Positions 55,174 to 63,792 of a stretch of 64,000 nucleotides of DNA are shown here, in pieces. Both the position numbers and the translations under genes were made by a program. This stretch comes from QHXW01 sp963768075 (GTDB lineage: Bacteria > Acidobacteriota > Terriglobia > Bryobacterales > Bryobacteraceae): the NCBI GenBank assembly GCA_963768075.1, contig CAVYHD010000038.1:1-64000 (forward strand), written 5' to 3'. Each line of letters begins with the position of its first letter. Position 1 is the stretch's first letter. Under the pieces are notes generated by a model. That model was given only the letters and a program-made list of their open reading frames with translations. It was not told the origin of the DNA and ran no database searches.

Positions 55174-56970
55174 ATGACGCGTGTGATCGCCGCGCTCGTC
55201 GCGGCAGCCGCACTGGTCTTCGGAGCAACGGACGATCCGCTCAGAACGCTGCGCGCAGAACACCCGCGTCTGCTCCTGCCCGATAGTGAACTCGATCACA
55301 TGCGGCTTCTCATCCAACAGAATCCGCTGGCGCACAAGATTCACGCCGACTTGGTTAAGGACGCGGAGAAACTCCTCACCGCGCCAACAGTCGAATACAA
55401 ACTCGTGGGGCCGCGTCTGTTGGGGCAAAGCCGGAATTGCCTCGATCGTATCTACACGCTGGCGCTGCTGTACCGGCTCGACGGCCGGAAGCCGTTTCTG
55501 GATCGCGCGGTCGAAGAGCTCCGCGCAGCCGCCGATTTTAAGGACTGGAACCCCTCGCATTTTCTGGATACGGCTGAGATGACCCACGCATTCGCGATCG
55601 GATACGACTGGCTGTATTCAGCGTTGAGTCCGGACCAGCGCGCCTGGATTCGAGCGGCAATTGTGGACAAGGGCCTCAACCCGGCGTTGGCTGCGTATCG
55701 GGGCCAGGCGCCTTGGGTCACTGCCCGGAACAACTGGAATGAGGTTTGTAACGGTGGAATCGCCATTGGAGCGCTGGCGGTGGCGGAAGACGAGCCGGCA
55801 ATGAGCCGGACGCTGGTGCAAGACGCCCTCGATTCCATTCCGCACTCCTTGGCCGCATACGCGCCAGATGGCGGCTGGGCCGAGGGGCCGGGTTATTGGC
55901 ATTACGGGACTAACTATGTCGTCACTTTCCTGGCCGCGCTCGAGTCCGCCGTTGGTACGGATTTCGGGTTGTCCACTGCGAAGGGCTTCGACCGCACAGG
56001 GCGTTTCCGCATCTACTTCAGTGGTCCCTCGGGAAAATCCTTTAACTACGCCGACGCGCACGACCACACGGAGCCGGCACCCGAGATGTTCTGGCTGGCG
56101 CACCGGTTTGGGGAGCCGGTATTCGCATGGCAGGAGCAGCGCCTACTCCAAGCGGGTGGCGCTCCTCACGCGCTCGACCTGGTCTGGTTTCAAACCGAGG
56201 CGCACAGCCCAAAGCAGGACAACTGGCCTTTGAACGCGATATTTCACGATGTGCAAGTGGCGTTTCTGCGAAGCACATGGGATGATCCCAGCGCCCTGTT
56301 CGCCGGTGTGAAAGGCGGCGATAACAAGGCCTATCACGCCCATCTGGATTTGGGTGAGTTCGTGCTTGACGGCGGCGGGGTGCGCTGGGCGCTCGATCTC
56401 GGACCGGACGACTACAATCTGCCGGGCTACTTTGGACGGCAGCGCTGGAGCTATTACCGGATGCGGACGGAATCGCACAATGCCGTCACCATCGATGACG
56501 AAAACCAGGATCCGCGCGCCGAGGCCGCTTTCGGGGCGCATTTCTTCTCGCCGGATCTCTCCTGGGTGGAAGTGGATTTGAGCCACGCGTATCCCCGGCT
56601 GAAATCGTACCGGCGCAAGATTGGGATCGCGCAAGGGCAGCAGATGTACATCCAGGACGTGTTGGAGAGCGAGCACCCGGTGGAGGCGGTTTGGGGCATG
56701 CTCACCGACGCGGAGGTGAATCTGAACGGCCAGACCGCGGACCTCCAAAAAAATGGATGGACGCTGTCCGCGGAAATTCTCGCGCCCCGGCACGCCGTGT
56801 TTGACCTCGCGCCCGTTGTAGCGCCTGCACCGCAGGCGGCCAACCCGGGCGTAAAGAAACTGGTGGTTCGATTGGGAGAGAAGGTCACGGAGATGGATTT
56901 GAAAGTGACGCTCACGCTACATCGGACCGGACAGCCAAAGCCCAAGCTCACGCCTAACTTCGGGTCATAA
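55174..56970 (+). CDS. exported heparinase II/III-like polysaccharide lyase
   Basis: 598 residues from ATG 55174. A signal peptide (RVIAALVAAAALVFGA) is followed by an (alpha/alpha) toroid with HPRLLLPDSELDHMR, AFAIGYDWLYSALSP and the conserved WNEVCNGGIAIGALAV. A beta-sandwich with HAHLDLGEFVLDGGGVRWALD follows, where the His-rich metal site of PL8/PL12/PL21-type lyases is found. Probably cleaves uronic-acid glycans in the periplasm or outside. No sulfatase or other polysaccharide gene is adjacent. The frame extends upstream by 93 codons, but these are antisense to the acyl-CoA ligase. Confidence 0.85.
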   Translation: MTRVIAALVAAAALVFGATDDPLRTLRAEHPRLLLPDSELDHMRLLIQQNPLAHKIHADLVKDAEKLLTAPTVEYKLVGPRLLGQSRNCLDRIYTLALLYRLDGRKPFLDRAVEELRAAADFKDWNPSHFLDTAEMTHAFAIGYDWLYSALSPDQRAWIRAAIVDKGLNPALAAYRGQAPWVTARNNWNEVCNGGIAIGALAVAEDEPAMSRTLVQDALDSIPHSLAAYAPDGGWAEGPGYWHYGTNYVVTFLAALESAVGTDFGLSTAKGFDRTGRFRIYFSGPSGKSFNYADAHDHTEPAPEMFWLAHRFGEPVFAWQEQRLLQAGGAPHALDLVWFQTEAHSPKQDNWPLNAIFHDVQVAFLRSTWDDPSALFAGVKGGDNKAYHAHLDLGEFVLDGGGVRWALDLGPDDYNLPGYFGRQRWSYYRMRTESHNAVTIDDENQDPRAEAAFGAHFFSPDLSWVEVDLSHAYPRLKSYRRKIGIAQGQQMYIQDVLESEHPVEAVWGMLTDAEVNLNGQTADLQKNGWTLSAEILAPRHAVFDLAPVVAPAPQAANPGVKKLVVRLGEKVTEMDLKVTLTLHRTGQPKPKLTPNFGS

Positions 56971-57067
56971 CGTCGGCATCTCTATCAGCTCCACGCCCGA
57001 GGACTACATCACCCCGATCTTCATTCGCCCGTGGAAACCAGGCGTGCCCTAGAATGGGTAGTTCCGC

Positions 57068-58477
57068 ATGCATTCTTTACGGCTGTCTGTTCTGATGCCG
57101 CTGTACAACGAAGAAGAGTTCGTCACGCCTTGCATCGAGCGCGTGCTGGATGCGCCGCTGCCGGACGGCATGGATCGCGAGGTCATTGTCGTGGACGATG
57201 GCTCCGGCGACGGCTCGGCGGAAATCGTAGCCGAGATGGCGGCGCGGCATCCGGAGATCCAGCTCTTCCGTCACGATCGTAACCGAGGCAAAGGGGCTGC
57301 CATCCGCACCGCAATTGAGCACGCACACGGCGACTTCTCGATCATTCAGGATGCGGATCTGGAATACGATCCCCGGGAATACGTCCATGTGCTGCGTCCC
57401 ATGCTCGAGGGCAAAGCCGACGTAGTCTATGGTTCGCGCTTCATGATCGTGGGGGAAAGGCGCGTGCTGTACTTCTGGCACTCCGTGGCCAACCGCATCC
57501 TCACTGAACTCTGCAATCTGGTCGCGGACCTCAACCTCACCGACATGGAGACCTGTTACAAAGCGTTTCGCACGTCACTTTTGAAAAGCATTCCCATCCG
57601 CAGCGAACGGTTTGGCATCGAGCCGGAGCTGACCATCAAGACTGCCAGACGCCAGGTGCGCATTTATGAGACCCCCATCAGCTATCACGGGCGCACGTAC
57701 GAGGAAGGGAAGAAGATCGGACTAAAGGATGCGATCCAGGCCGTGTTCGTCATCCTGCGGTACGCATTCACCGATGACGTGTACAAGGACTCGGGTCCGG
57801 ACATTCTGCACGCGCTTTCGAAAGCGCCGCGGTTCAATCGATGGATGGGCGAAACCATCCGCCCGTACGTAGGTGAGAGAGTGCTCGAGATCGGCGCGGG
57901 GATCGGGAATCTTACGCGTGTGCTCATCCCGCGCGTCAAATGCTACGTGGCGGCGGACATCGATGGAGAGCACAGGGCCCGGCTGGCGACACGCTTCCAG
58001 CATCGCCACAACCTTCACGTGCAGCACTGCGATCTGGCCGAGGCGGCCGACTTCACCAGCCTCGGTGGCATGGACACCGTCGTCTGCCTCAACGTGCTTG
58101 AGCACATCGAGGATGACATGCAAGGATTACGCAACATTCACTCGGCACTTGCAAAAGGCGGCCGCGCGATTGTGCTGGTGCCGCACGGGCAAGAGATCTT
58201 CGGTACCTTGGACGCCGCCCTGGGCCATTACCGGAGGTACTCTCACGAAGAACTGCAACAGAAGATGGAACAGGCCGGTTTCCGTGTAGAAAGAATCCTC
58301 GACTTCAATCGCATTTCGCGTCCCGGCTGGTACGTGACCGGAAAGTGGCTCAAGCGCACAACACTTGGCGCTATGCAGATGAAGGTCTTCGATCAGCTTG
58401 TCTGGCTGTGGCGGCGCATCGACCAGCATTTACCCTGGCCGCCGACTTCGATCATTGCGATCGCGGTGAAGCCGTAG
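57068..58477 (+). CDS. bifunctional GT2 glycosyltransferase - SAM methyltransferase fusion
   Basis: 469 residues. The N-terminal 240 residues are a dolichyl-phosphate mannose synthase-like GT2: SVLMPLYNEEEFV, VVDDGSGDGS, GKGAAIRTAIEHA, QDADLEYDP and ETCYKAF. From about residue 272 a class I methyltransferase begins (VLEIGAGIGNLTRVLI, CLNVLEHIEDD and GRAIVLVPHG). No predicted C-terminal helix suggests a membrane anchor. It may glycosylate a polyprenyl phosphate and methylate a product. The fusion occurs in several phyla, but the reaction is unknown. It overlaps the convergent thiol-protein gene by 26 bp. Confidence 0.9.
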   Translation: MHSLRLSVLMPLYNEEEFVTPCIERVLDAPLPDGMDREVIVVDDGSGDGSAEIVAEMAARHPEIQLFRHDRNRGKGAAIRTAIEHAHGDFSIIQDADLEYDPREYVHVLRPMLEGKADVVYGSRFMIVGERRVLYFWHSVANRILTELCNLVADLNLTDMETCYKAFRTSLLKSIPIRSERFGIEPELTIKTARRQVRIYETPISYHGRTYEEGKKIGLKDAIQAVFVILRYAFTDDVYKDSGPDILHALSKAPRFNRWMGETIRPYVGERVLEIGAGIGNLTRVLIPRVKCYVAADIDGEHRARLATRFQHRHNLHVQHCDLAEAADFTSLGGMDTVVCLNVLEHIEDDMQGLRNIHSALAKGGRAIVLVPHGQEIFGTLDAALGHYRRYSHEELQQKMEQAGFRVERILDFNRISRPGWYVTGKWLKRTTLGAMQMKVFDQLVWLWRRIDQHLPWPPTSIIAIAVKP

Positions 58478-59369
58478 CGCGAGCCGTGACAGTCTTCAGC
58501 TCGCCCTGGATCACCTCTTCGAGCGCGGCGGTCTCGAGGCCCCCGTTGTAGTGTTTGCCGTTGACGAACACGGTCGGCGTCCCCAGTACGCCTGCCTGCT
58601 CGCCTTGGTCGAGTTCTTTCTCCACGACGGGCTTGTACCGCCCGGATTTCATGTCCATAGAAAACCGGTCCATATCCAGACCGAGTTCCTTCGCCCATCC
58701 CGCAATCTTGTCCGGCGAGAGGCTGCGGAAGTTGGCGTACATCTTGTCGTGCAGGGGCCAGAATTTTCCTTGCGCATTAGCCGCCAGGGCTGCCTCCGCC
58801 GCGTACGCCGCCTGAGAATGAATGTCGAGGGGAAACTCCTTGAACACCAGCCGCACGTCCGTGGGATGTTTCGCCAGAATGTCATTGAGGCTCGCCACGG
58901 CGACCGCGCAGTAAGGGCACTGAAAATCGGAGAACTCGACCAGCGTGATCTTGGCGTTGGCCGGTCCACGGGATGGATCGCCAGCGATCGGAATAGATAC
59001 AGCCTCATCCAGCACCGGCGGTGCTTCGTTCATCCGGCGCTTAAGCTCCGCACGAATGGCGTCGGGCGATTTGCCCTCTTGCAGTTCCCTCGCCACCATG
59101 GCAGCCAGACTCCGGCTGCGGCCGCATTTCGGATCCTTGGCGCGACACTCAGCGATTTTGAACGTACAACCGCAGTTGCAGCCTTCCGCGCGAATCAGCG
59201 TGAGCAGAACGTGTTTTTGCTGCGCGCTCAAGCCGCTTTGATCCAATCCGGCAAACTCCACGGCGGTCTGCCACGTTTCTGGTGCGTGCGCCGGTGTTTG
59301 TGCGAATGCCAGCGCGGCCAACGTGCCGGCCAGAACGGTTCGTGTCAGCTTCTTGAGTAGGTTTACCAC
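58452..59369 (-). CDS. exported DsbA-like thioredoxin-fold protein with CcmH-like N-terminal domain
   Basis: 305 residues from the GTG at 59369; a signal peptide (TVLAGTLAALAFAQ) follows at once. Residues about 55-115 contain CNCGC at 64-68, two more Cys near 75 and 82, and the segment LAAMVARELQEGKSPDAIRAEL, which resembles CcmH (heme-lyase thiol component). Residues 128-300 are a DsbA/thioredoxin domain with the active site CPYC at 151-154 and the cis-Pro in GVLGTPTVFV. It should act in the periplasm on cysteine oxidation or reduction. It is divergent from a c-type cytochrome gene 77 bp away, so apocytochrome handling is a reasonable inference. Confidence 0.8.
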   Translation of the reverse strand: MVNLLKKLTRTVLAGTLAALAFAQTPAHAPETWQTAVEFAGLDQSGLSAQQKHVLLTLIRAEGCNCGCTFKIAECRAKDPKCGRSRSLAAMVARELQEGKSPDAIRAELKRRMNEAPPVLDEAVSIPIAGDPSRGPANAKITLVEFSDFQCPYCAVAVASLNDILAKHPTDVRLVFKEFPLDIHSQAAYAAEAALAANAQGKFWPLHDKMYANFRSLSPDKIAGWAKELGLDMDRFSMDMKSGRYKPVVEKELDQGEQAGVLGTPTVFVNGKHYNGGLETAALEEVIQGELKTVTARATASPRSQ

Positions 59370-59446
59370 TAGTAACCAGTTTAGTCGAAGCCCACGCAAA
59401 ATGCGGCAAGTTTGACACCGCGGCCCCAGGCGGATATTCTCGTCGG

Positions 59447-60223
59447 GTGAATCTTCGGCTTGTCCTCGCGCTCGCGTGTTGCTCGGCCTGGGCGCAGACG
59501 CCGGGCAATCCCTTTGCGGGCGACCCTGACGCGGCAAAAGCAGGAGACTCCGTATTCCGGCCCTTTTGCACGCCATGCCACGGCATTCGGGGTCAGGGCG
59601 GCCGGGGTCCGGATCTTACATTGGGGATTTACTCTTCGGGCGACAAGGATAGCGACCTTTTCCGAACCATATCCGACGGCGTTTCCGGCACGGAGATGGT
59701 TGGATTCGGAGGTGATATTTCCGAAGAGGACATCTGGAGAATAGTCTCCTTCCTTCGCTCGATCGCGCGGCACGAAGCCACCGGTGTTCCCGGTGATCGC
59801 GCAAATGGCGAACGGCTCTTCTGGGCTAAAGGTGGCTGCGGCGCCTGCCACATGGTCCGCGGCCGGGGAGGGAGAATGGGACCGGAGTTGTCGCAGATTG
59901 GAGAACGGCGCAGTGTAGAGTATCTGCGGGATTCGATCCTCCTGCCCAGTAAGGAAATTGTTCCTGGTTGGGCAACGATTGTAGTCGTCAAACTTGATGG
60001 CACGAAGGTGACCGGCGTAGAACGGGGCTTCGACAATTTCTCCGCACAACTCATGGACGCCGCCGGCAATTACTACTCGTTCGCGCGAGATGACGTTACC
60101 TCGATCACGCGTGAGCCACGTTCGCTTATGCCGGAAGATTACGGCCAGTCGCTCAAACCGGCCGAGATCGGCGACCTGCTCGCGTATCTGGTGAGTCTGC
60201 GTCACACGGAGGCATCGCGATGA
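59447..60223 (+). CDS. di-heme cytochrome c, partner of PQQ dehydrogenase
   Basis: 258 residues from a GTG start. A signal peptide (RLVLALACCSAWAQ) is followed by two heme c sites: CTPCH (Cys41, Cys44, His45) and CGACH (Cys131, Cys134, His135). The C-terminal 90 residues resemble the extra domain of acidobacterial and planctomycete heme proteins (VPGWATIVVVKLDG, LMPEDYGQSLKPAEIGDLLAYL). Its stop overlaps the ATG of the PQQ dehydrogenase (ATGA). It should accept electrons from the dehydrogenase and pass them to the respiratory chain. Confidence 0.9.
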   Translation: MNLRLVLALACCSAWAQTPGNPFAGDPDAAKAGDSVFRPFCTPCHGIRGQGGRGPDLTLGIYSSGDKDSDLFRTISDGVSGTEMVGFGGDISEEDIWRIVSFLRSIARHEATGVPGDRANGERLFWAKGGCGACHMVRGRGGRMGPELSQIGERRSVEYLRDSILLPSKEIVPGWATIVVVKLDGTKVTGVERGFDNFSAQLMDAAGNYYSFARDDVTSITREPRSLMPEDYGQSLKPAEIGDLLAYLVSLRHTEASR

Positions 60224-61806
60224 AGGCCCCAGCGGCCGTTTTCCTGATTGTTCTTGTTGCTTTTGCCGGCACCGAGGTCACCGAGCAGCATCTGCGGGAT
60301 GCGCAAACGGACACCACCGCCTGGCTCACATACGGCAAGAACTACGCGGGATGGCGGTTCAGCGAACTGACTGAGATCAACGCCGGTACGGTGGCTCATC
60401 TGGCGCCGCGCTGGATCTATCAGGCCGGTGAGGGTGGAACACAGGAAACCACGCCGCTCGTTTTTGGCGGCATGATGTTTGTCACTGGATCCGGGAATCG
60501 CGCTGGCGCACTCGATCTGCTCTCCGGGAAGGCAATCTGGAACTATCGCAAAGTGCCCCCCAAGAGTCTGGGTCTGTGTTGCGGCCAGCAGAACCGGGGC
60601 TTTGCCGCGTTGGGTAACCGGCTGTTCAAGGTAAATATCGAAGCGACGCTGGTGGCGTTGGACATGCGCTCGGGCGCCGTGCTCTGGGAAAAGCAGATTG
60701 CTGACTACAAACAGGGATTTAGCGCGACCGGCGCTCCCCTGATCGTTAAGAACAAAGTGGTCGTTGGGATCGCCGGCGCGGAATTCGGTACCCGCGGTTT
60801 CATCGACGCTTATGATGCGAATACGGGGGAGCGCGTGTGGCGATTCTACACGGTGCCGGCGAAGGGTGAGCCCGGCGGCGACACCTGGGATGGCGACTCG
60901 TGGGAGCGCGGCGGCGGCTCGACCTGGATCACGGGTACGTACGATCCGGAGCTGAACCTGATTTACTGGGGGACCGCCAATCCTGGGCCGGGGATGGATG
61001 GCAGCGTCCGCGCGGGAGACAACCTATATACGTGCAGCCTGGTCGCGATCGACGCCGATACCGGCAAGTTGAGATGGTATTTTCAGTTCACGCCGCATGA
61101 CACCCATGACTGGGACGCGGTGGCCGACCCTGTTCTGATCGACTTGACCGTGAAGGGAAGAAAGGTGAAGGCGGTTGTGCAAGCGGACCGCAACGGCTAC
61201 TTCTATGCGCTCGACCGCACTAACGGCAAACTGCTGCGCGCGGCGCCGTACACCAAGATCACCTGGACAAAAGGAATCGACGCCAGTGGGCGGCCCATAT
61301 TAGTCCCGGGTTTGGATCCCAGCGAGGGCGGCACGGAGGTTTGCCCGGGACTTAGCGGCGGCCATAATTGGTCGCCTACGGCCTATAGCCCGCAAACCGG
61401 CCTCTTTTACTTCAACTCCACGTCCCGTTGCGACTTGTACTATGTACACAAGCAACCATACCGCACGGGACAGTGGTACCAGGCGAGCACTGATGCCGAC
61501 GTCCCGGGCGAGCCGGCGACCGGCGAGACCGTGGCCGTAGATCCGGTGACCGGCGAAACACGCTGGCACTTCGACATGGCGACCGAGAGTGCGGCGGGCG
61601 TGCTCGCCACCGCCGGCGGCCTGGTGTTCACCGGGGATGGCCAGGGCTACCTGATTGCGCTGGACGCGCGCACGGGCAAGGCGCTCTGGCACTTTCAGAC
61701 AGGCGGGTCAATTGTCGCGCCGCCCATCTCGTACTCTCTGAACGGCAAGCAGCAGATCGCCATTGCGGCGGGTTCGTCGATCGTCACTTTCGCGCTTGGC
61801 AACTGA
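60220..61806 (+). CDS. PQQ-dependent alcohol/methanol-type dehydrogenase, lanthanide-type motif
   Basis: 528 residues. A signal peptide (AAVFLIVLVAFAG) precedes an eight-bladed quinoprotein propeller. The adjacent-cysteine ring that packs against PQQ is Cys120-Cys121 (GLCCGQQNRG). The catalytic Asp appears to be Asp297 in THDWDAVAD, and the residue two positions on is Asp299; in methanol/ethanol dehydrogenases this second Asp marks lanthanide-dependent enzymes (XoxF, PedH), while calcium enzymes have Ala or Ser/Thr. W-motifs recur in each blade. It oxidises an alcohol or sugar substrate in the periplasm; which one is unknown. It is translationally coupled to the preceding di-heme cytochrome c. 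Confidence 0.9.
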   Translation: MKAPAAVFLIVLVAFAGTEVTEQHLRDAQTDTTAWLTYGKNYAGWRFSELTEINAGTVAHLAPRWIYQAGEGGTQETTPLVFGGMMFVTGSGNRAGALDLLSGKAIWNYRKVPPKSLGLCCGQQNRGFAALGNRLFKVNIEATLVALDMRSGAVLWEKQIADYKQGFSATGAPLIVKNKVVVGIAGAEFGTRGFIDAYDANTGERVWRFYTVPAKGEPGGDTWDGDSWERGGGSTWITGTYDPELNLIYWGTANPGPGMDGSVRAGDNLYTCSLVAIDADTGKLRWYFQFTPHDTHDWDAVADPVLIDLTVKGRKVKAVVQADRNGYFYALDRTNGKLLRAAPYTKITWTKGIDASGRPILVPGLDPSEGGTEVCPGLSGGHNWSPTAYSPQTGLFYFNSTSRCDLYYVHKQPYRTGQWYQASTDADVPGEPATGETVAVDPVTGETRWHFDMATESAAGVLATAGGLVFTGDGQGYLIALDARTGKALWHFQTGGSIVAPPISYSLNGKQQIAIAAGSSIVTFALGN

Positions 61807-61807
61807 C

Positions 61808-61938
61808 GTGGATGACTTGCTCGCCTGGCGCAAAGAATCCCCGCGCTCGAAACCACCGTCTACATGATCAGTCATTCGCTGGGCGCCATGCCGCGCCGCG
61901 CACAGGAGCGTATGCGGGATCGTCGGGAATTAAACTAG
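61808..61938 (+). pseudogene. kynureninase N-terminal remnant, frameshifted
   Basis: Starting at GTG 61808 the sequence reads VDDLLAWRKES and, after a frame change near 61838-61841, PALETTVYMISHSLGAMPRR then AQERMRD, stopping at 61938. This is the conserved start of kynureninase (LLAWR, then ETT.Y.ISHSLGAMP). Only about 40 residues survive, and the PLP lysine domain is absent. The fragment overlaps the 3' end of the convergent gene by nine bases. It lies two bases after the PQQ dehydrogenase stop and looks like debris from a rearrangement. No intact kynurenine-pathway gene is in the window. Confidence 0.75.
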
Positions 61939-62862
61939 GCTGGGTACCCCCAGGCTCTTGGCCTTTACCGGCGACATGGCAGCTTCGGGGCAATAGCGGG
62001 CGATGATTTCCCGCCCTATTTGTGCGCGCCGTACACGTTCGCGAGACAAAGCAATGACGGTATTTTCGAGGTGCGTGCCGCTGGGATAAACATCTGGCGC
62101 ATTGCGCAGTCCGAACTTGAGATAGATGGGCGAGGCGACGCGGATCAGCTCGGGAATCTCGTAGTAGCGCACGAAACCGCCGATGTTATCGGGAGCTTCC
62201 ACGTAGAAATCGATGGGTGCATCGATAGCGGCGCGAATGGCCCCGATCTGCGCAATGGTGAGATCCGACGGGATGTTGATGGTGTTGGCGCCGAGCAGTT
62301 CGAGAATGCGCGCCGAGGCGGGGTTTGCGGGCGCCATCATGACCGAAGTCTTGATGATGAGGTCCACCGGGAGGTCGCCGGCGGCACGCATGTTGCCAAT
62401 GATTTGCAAGGCGCCGATGTCGGACACCAGCACACTGCGTAAGCCCAACCGGACGGCGCGCTTCACATCCTCCATGGCGAACACGAGCTGATCGGCCCCG
62501 CGGAGCGAGAGTCCCAACGACTTGCCAGCCGCCGAGAACGCCTGCGCACCGACATCAAACGTAGCTCGGGGGCCTATGAACAGGTTCACCTCGATGCCGG
62601 CCTTGCCGCCCATCTCGATCATTTCCGAGATCTCGGCATCGGTCATGAGCATAATGCCGCTGCCTTGGCTGACGCGATGTACCGGTACTTTGCGTTGCTC
62701 AGCCTCGTTCAGCACCGCGGCGAGCACGCGCGGCCCTTCGGTGGAGGGAATCTCGATGCGATACTGGCCGCCATCGGAGAACCGCTTGATGGAGCTGGGG
62801 CAGTCGACTAGGTCGCGGCCCGGCAAGCCGCGGTGCTCCAAAAACTCGCGCGAGCTTTTCAT
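61930..62862 (-). CDS. U32 peptidase-like TIM-barrel protein
   Basis: 310 residues. The sequence reads as an alpha/beta barrel: RIEIPSTEGPRVLAAVLNEA, VPVHRVSQGSGIMLMTDAEI, EVNLFIGPRATFD, RSVLVSDIGALQIIGNM, IIKTSVMMAPANP and ANTINIPSDLTIAQIGAIRA. It resembles proteins annotated as peptidase U32 in actinomycetes and acidobacteria. I do not see the C-terminal Cys/His features of the U32 enzymes UbiU and TrhP. The exact role is unknown. Its start overlaps the stop of homoserine kinase (ATGA), so they share an operon. Confidence 0.6.
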   Translation of the reverse strand: MKSSREFLEHRGLPGRDLVDCPSSIKRFSDGGQYRIEIPSTEGPRVLAAVLNEAEQRKVPVHRVSQGSGIMLMTDAEISEMIEMGGKAGIEVNLFIGPRATFDVGAQAFSAAGKSLGLSLRGADQLVFAMEDVKRAVRLGLRSVLVSDIGALQIIGNMRAAGDLPVDLIIKTSVMMAPANPASARILELLGANTINIPSDLTIAQIGAIRAAIDAPIDFYVEAPDNIGGFVRYYEIPELIRVASPIYLKFGLRNAPDVYPSGTHLENTVIALSRERVRRAQIGREIIARYCPEAAMSPVKAKSLGVPSLV

Positions 62863-63770
62863 GTTTCAATTCCTTCCTGTAATTGATATCCGGATTCGGC
62901 CACGGGCGCGTGCAACACCTCCGATTGACGGCCGTGAAGCGCGAACACCTGCCGCACCAGGTCGCAGACCTGCTGATAACCGCGCTCGTAGAAAACCAGG
63001 ATCGACGGGCCCGCGCCGCTCAAGGAGCAGCCCAGCAGGCCGGGCGCGCGCAGCTTCAGAATGTCGTCGAGACCGGGTACCAGAGAGGCGCGGTAGGGCT
63101 GATGAAACCTGTCTTCCAGCGCGGCTGGAAAAGCGCTGGCTGAGCCTGTCGCGAGAGCCGCGATCAGCAGCGCCGCGCGCTGCACATTGAAAATGGCGTC
63201 GGCGCGGGGGTAGCAATCCGGCAGCACGGCCCGCGCCTGGGACGTGAGCAGCGTGAAATCGGGGACGACCACACCGACCCCGAATACAGCCGGCATGTTC
63301 AGCCGTACGGTTCGGGCAACTCCGCCAGAATCGATGGCGCTGGCGACGATCGAACCCAGCACGCAAGCAGCCACGTTATCGGGATGGCCCTCCAGGCGGG
63401 CGGCCTCGTCGAGGACTCGCAGAGGCTTCCACCGGAGATCGAGCAGCCGGTCGGCAATCACCACGCCCGCCGTCAGTGCCGCCGCACTCGAACCCAGGCC
63501 CTTGCCGATGGGAATGTCGTTTTTGATTCGGAGCTCGATCGCCGGCATCGGCATCCGCATGTCCCGCCCGACGGCCAGCGCGGTTTGCCAGATCAGATTG
63601 TCTTCGCCCGTGGAGATCGTTTCCGCGTCGCGCCCCTCCGCCCGTATGGACAGGCGCTCGCTCTGGCGAAAGCGGCACTCGAGGTAAATTCCGAGTGCCA
63701 GGCCGAGCGCATCGAAGCCAGGGCCGAGGTTGGCGCTGGAGGCCGGCACTCGCAGCGAAGTCCAGAGCAT
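62859..63770 (-). CDS. thrB: homoserine kinase (GHMP family)
   Basis: 303 residues. GHMP motif 1 is VPASSANLGPGFDALGLAL, the ATP loop is IPIGKGLGSSAAAL, and motif 3 is LLGCSLSGAGPSILVFY. It phosphorylates homoserine, the second-last step to threonine, in the cytoplasm. No thrA or thrC is adjacent; the threonine aldolase remnant at 36-37 kb is unrelated in position. It is coupled to the U32-like gene by a four-base overlap. The N-terminal MLWTSLRVPASSANLGP gives a confident start. Confidence 0.93.
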   Translation of the reverse strand: MLWTSLRVPASSANLGPGFDALGLALGIYLECRFRQSERLSIRAEGRDAETISTGEDNLIWQTALAVGRDMRMPMPAIELRIKNDIPIGKGLGSSAAALTAGVVIADRLLDLRWKPLRVLDEAARLEGHPDNVAACVLGSIVASAIDSGGVARTVRLNMPAVFGVGVVVPDFTLLTSQARAVLPDCYPRADAIFNVQRAALLIAALATGSASAFPAALEDRFHQPYRASLVPGLDDILKLRAPGLLGCSLSGAGPSILVFYERGYQQVCDLVRQVFALHGRQSEVLHAPVAESGYQLQEGIET

Positions 63771-63792
63771 AAGGGGCCATTATAGCGGTTGT

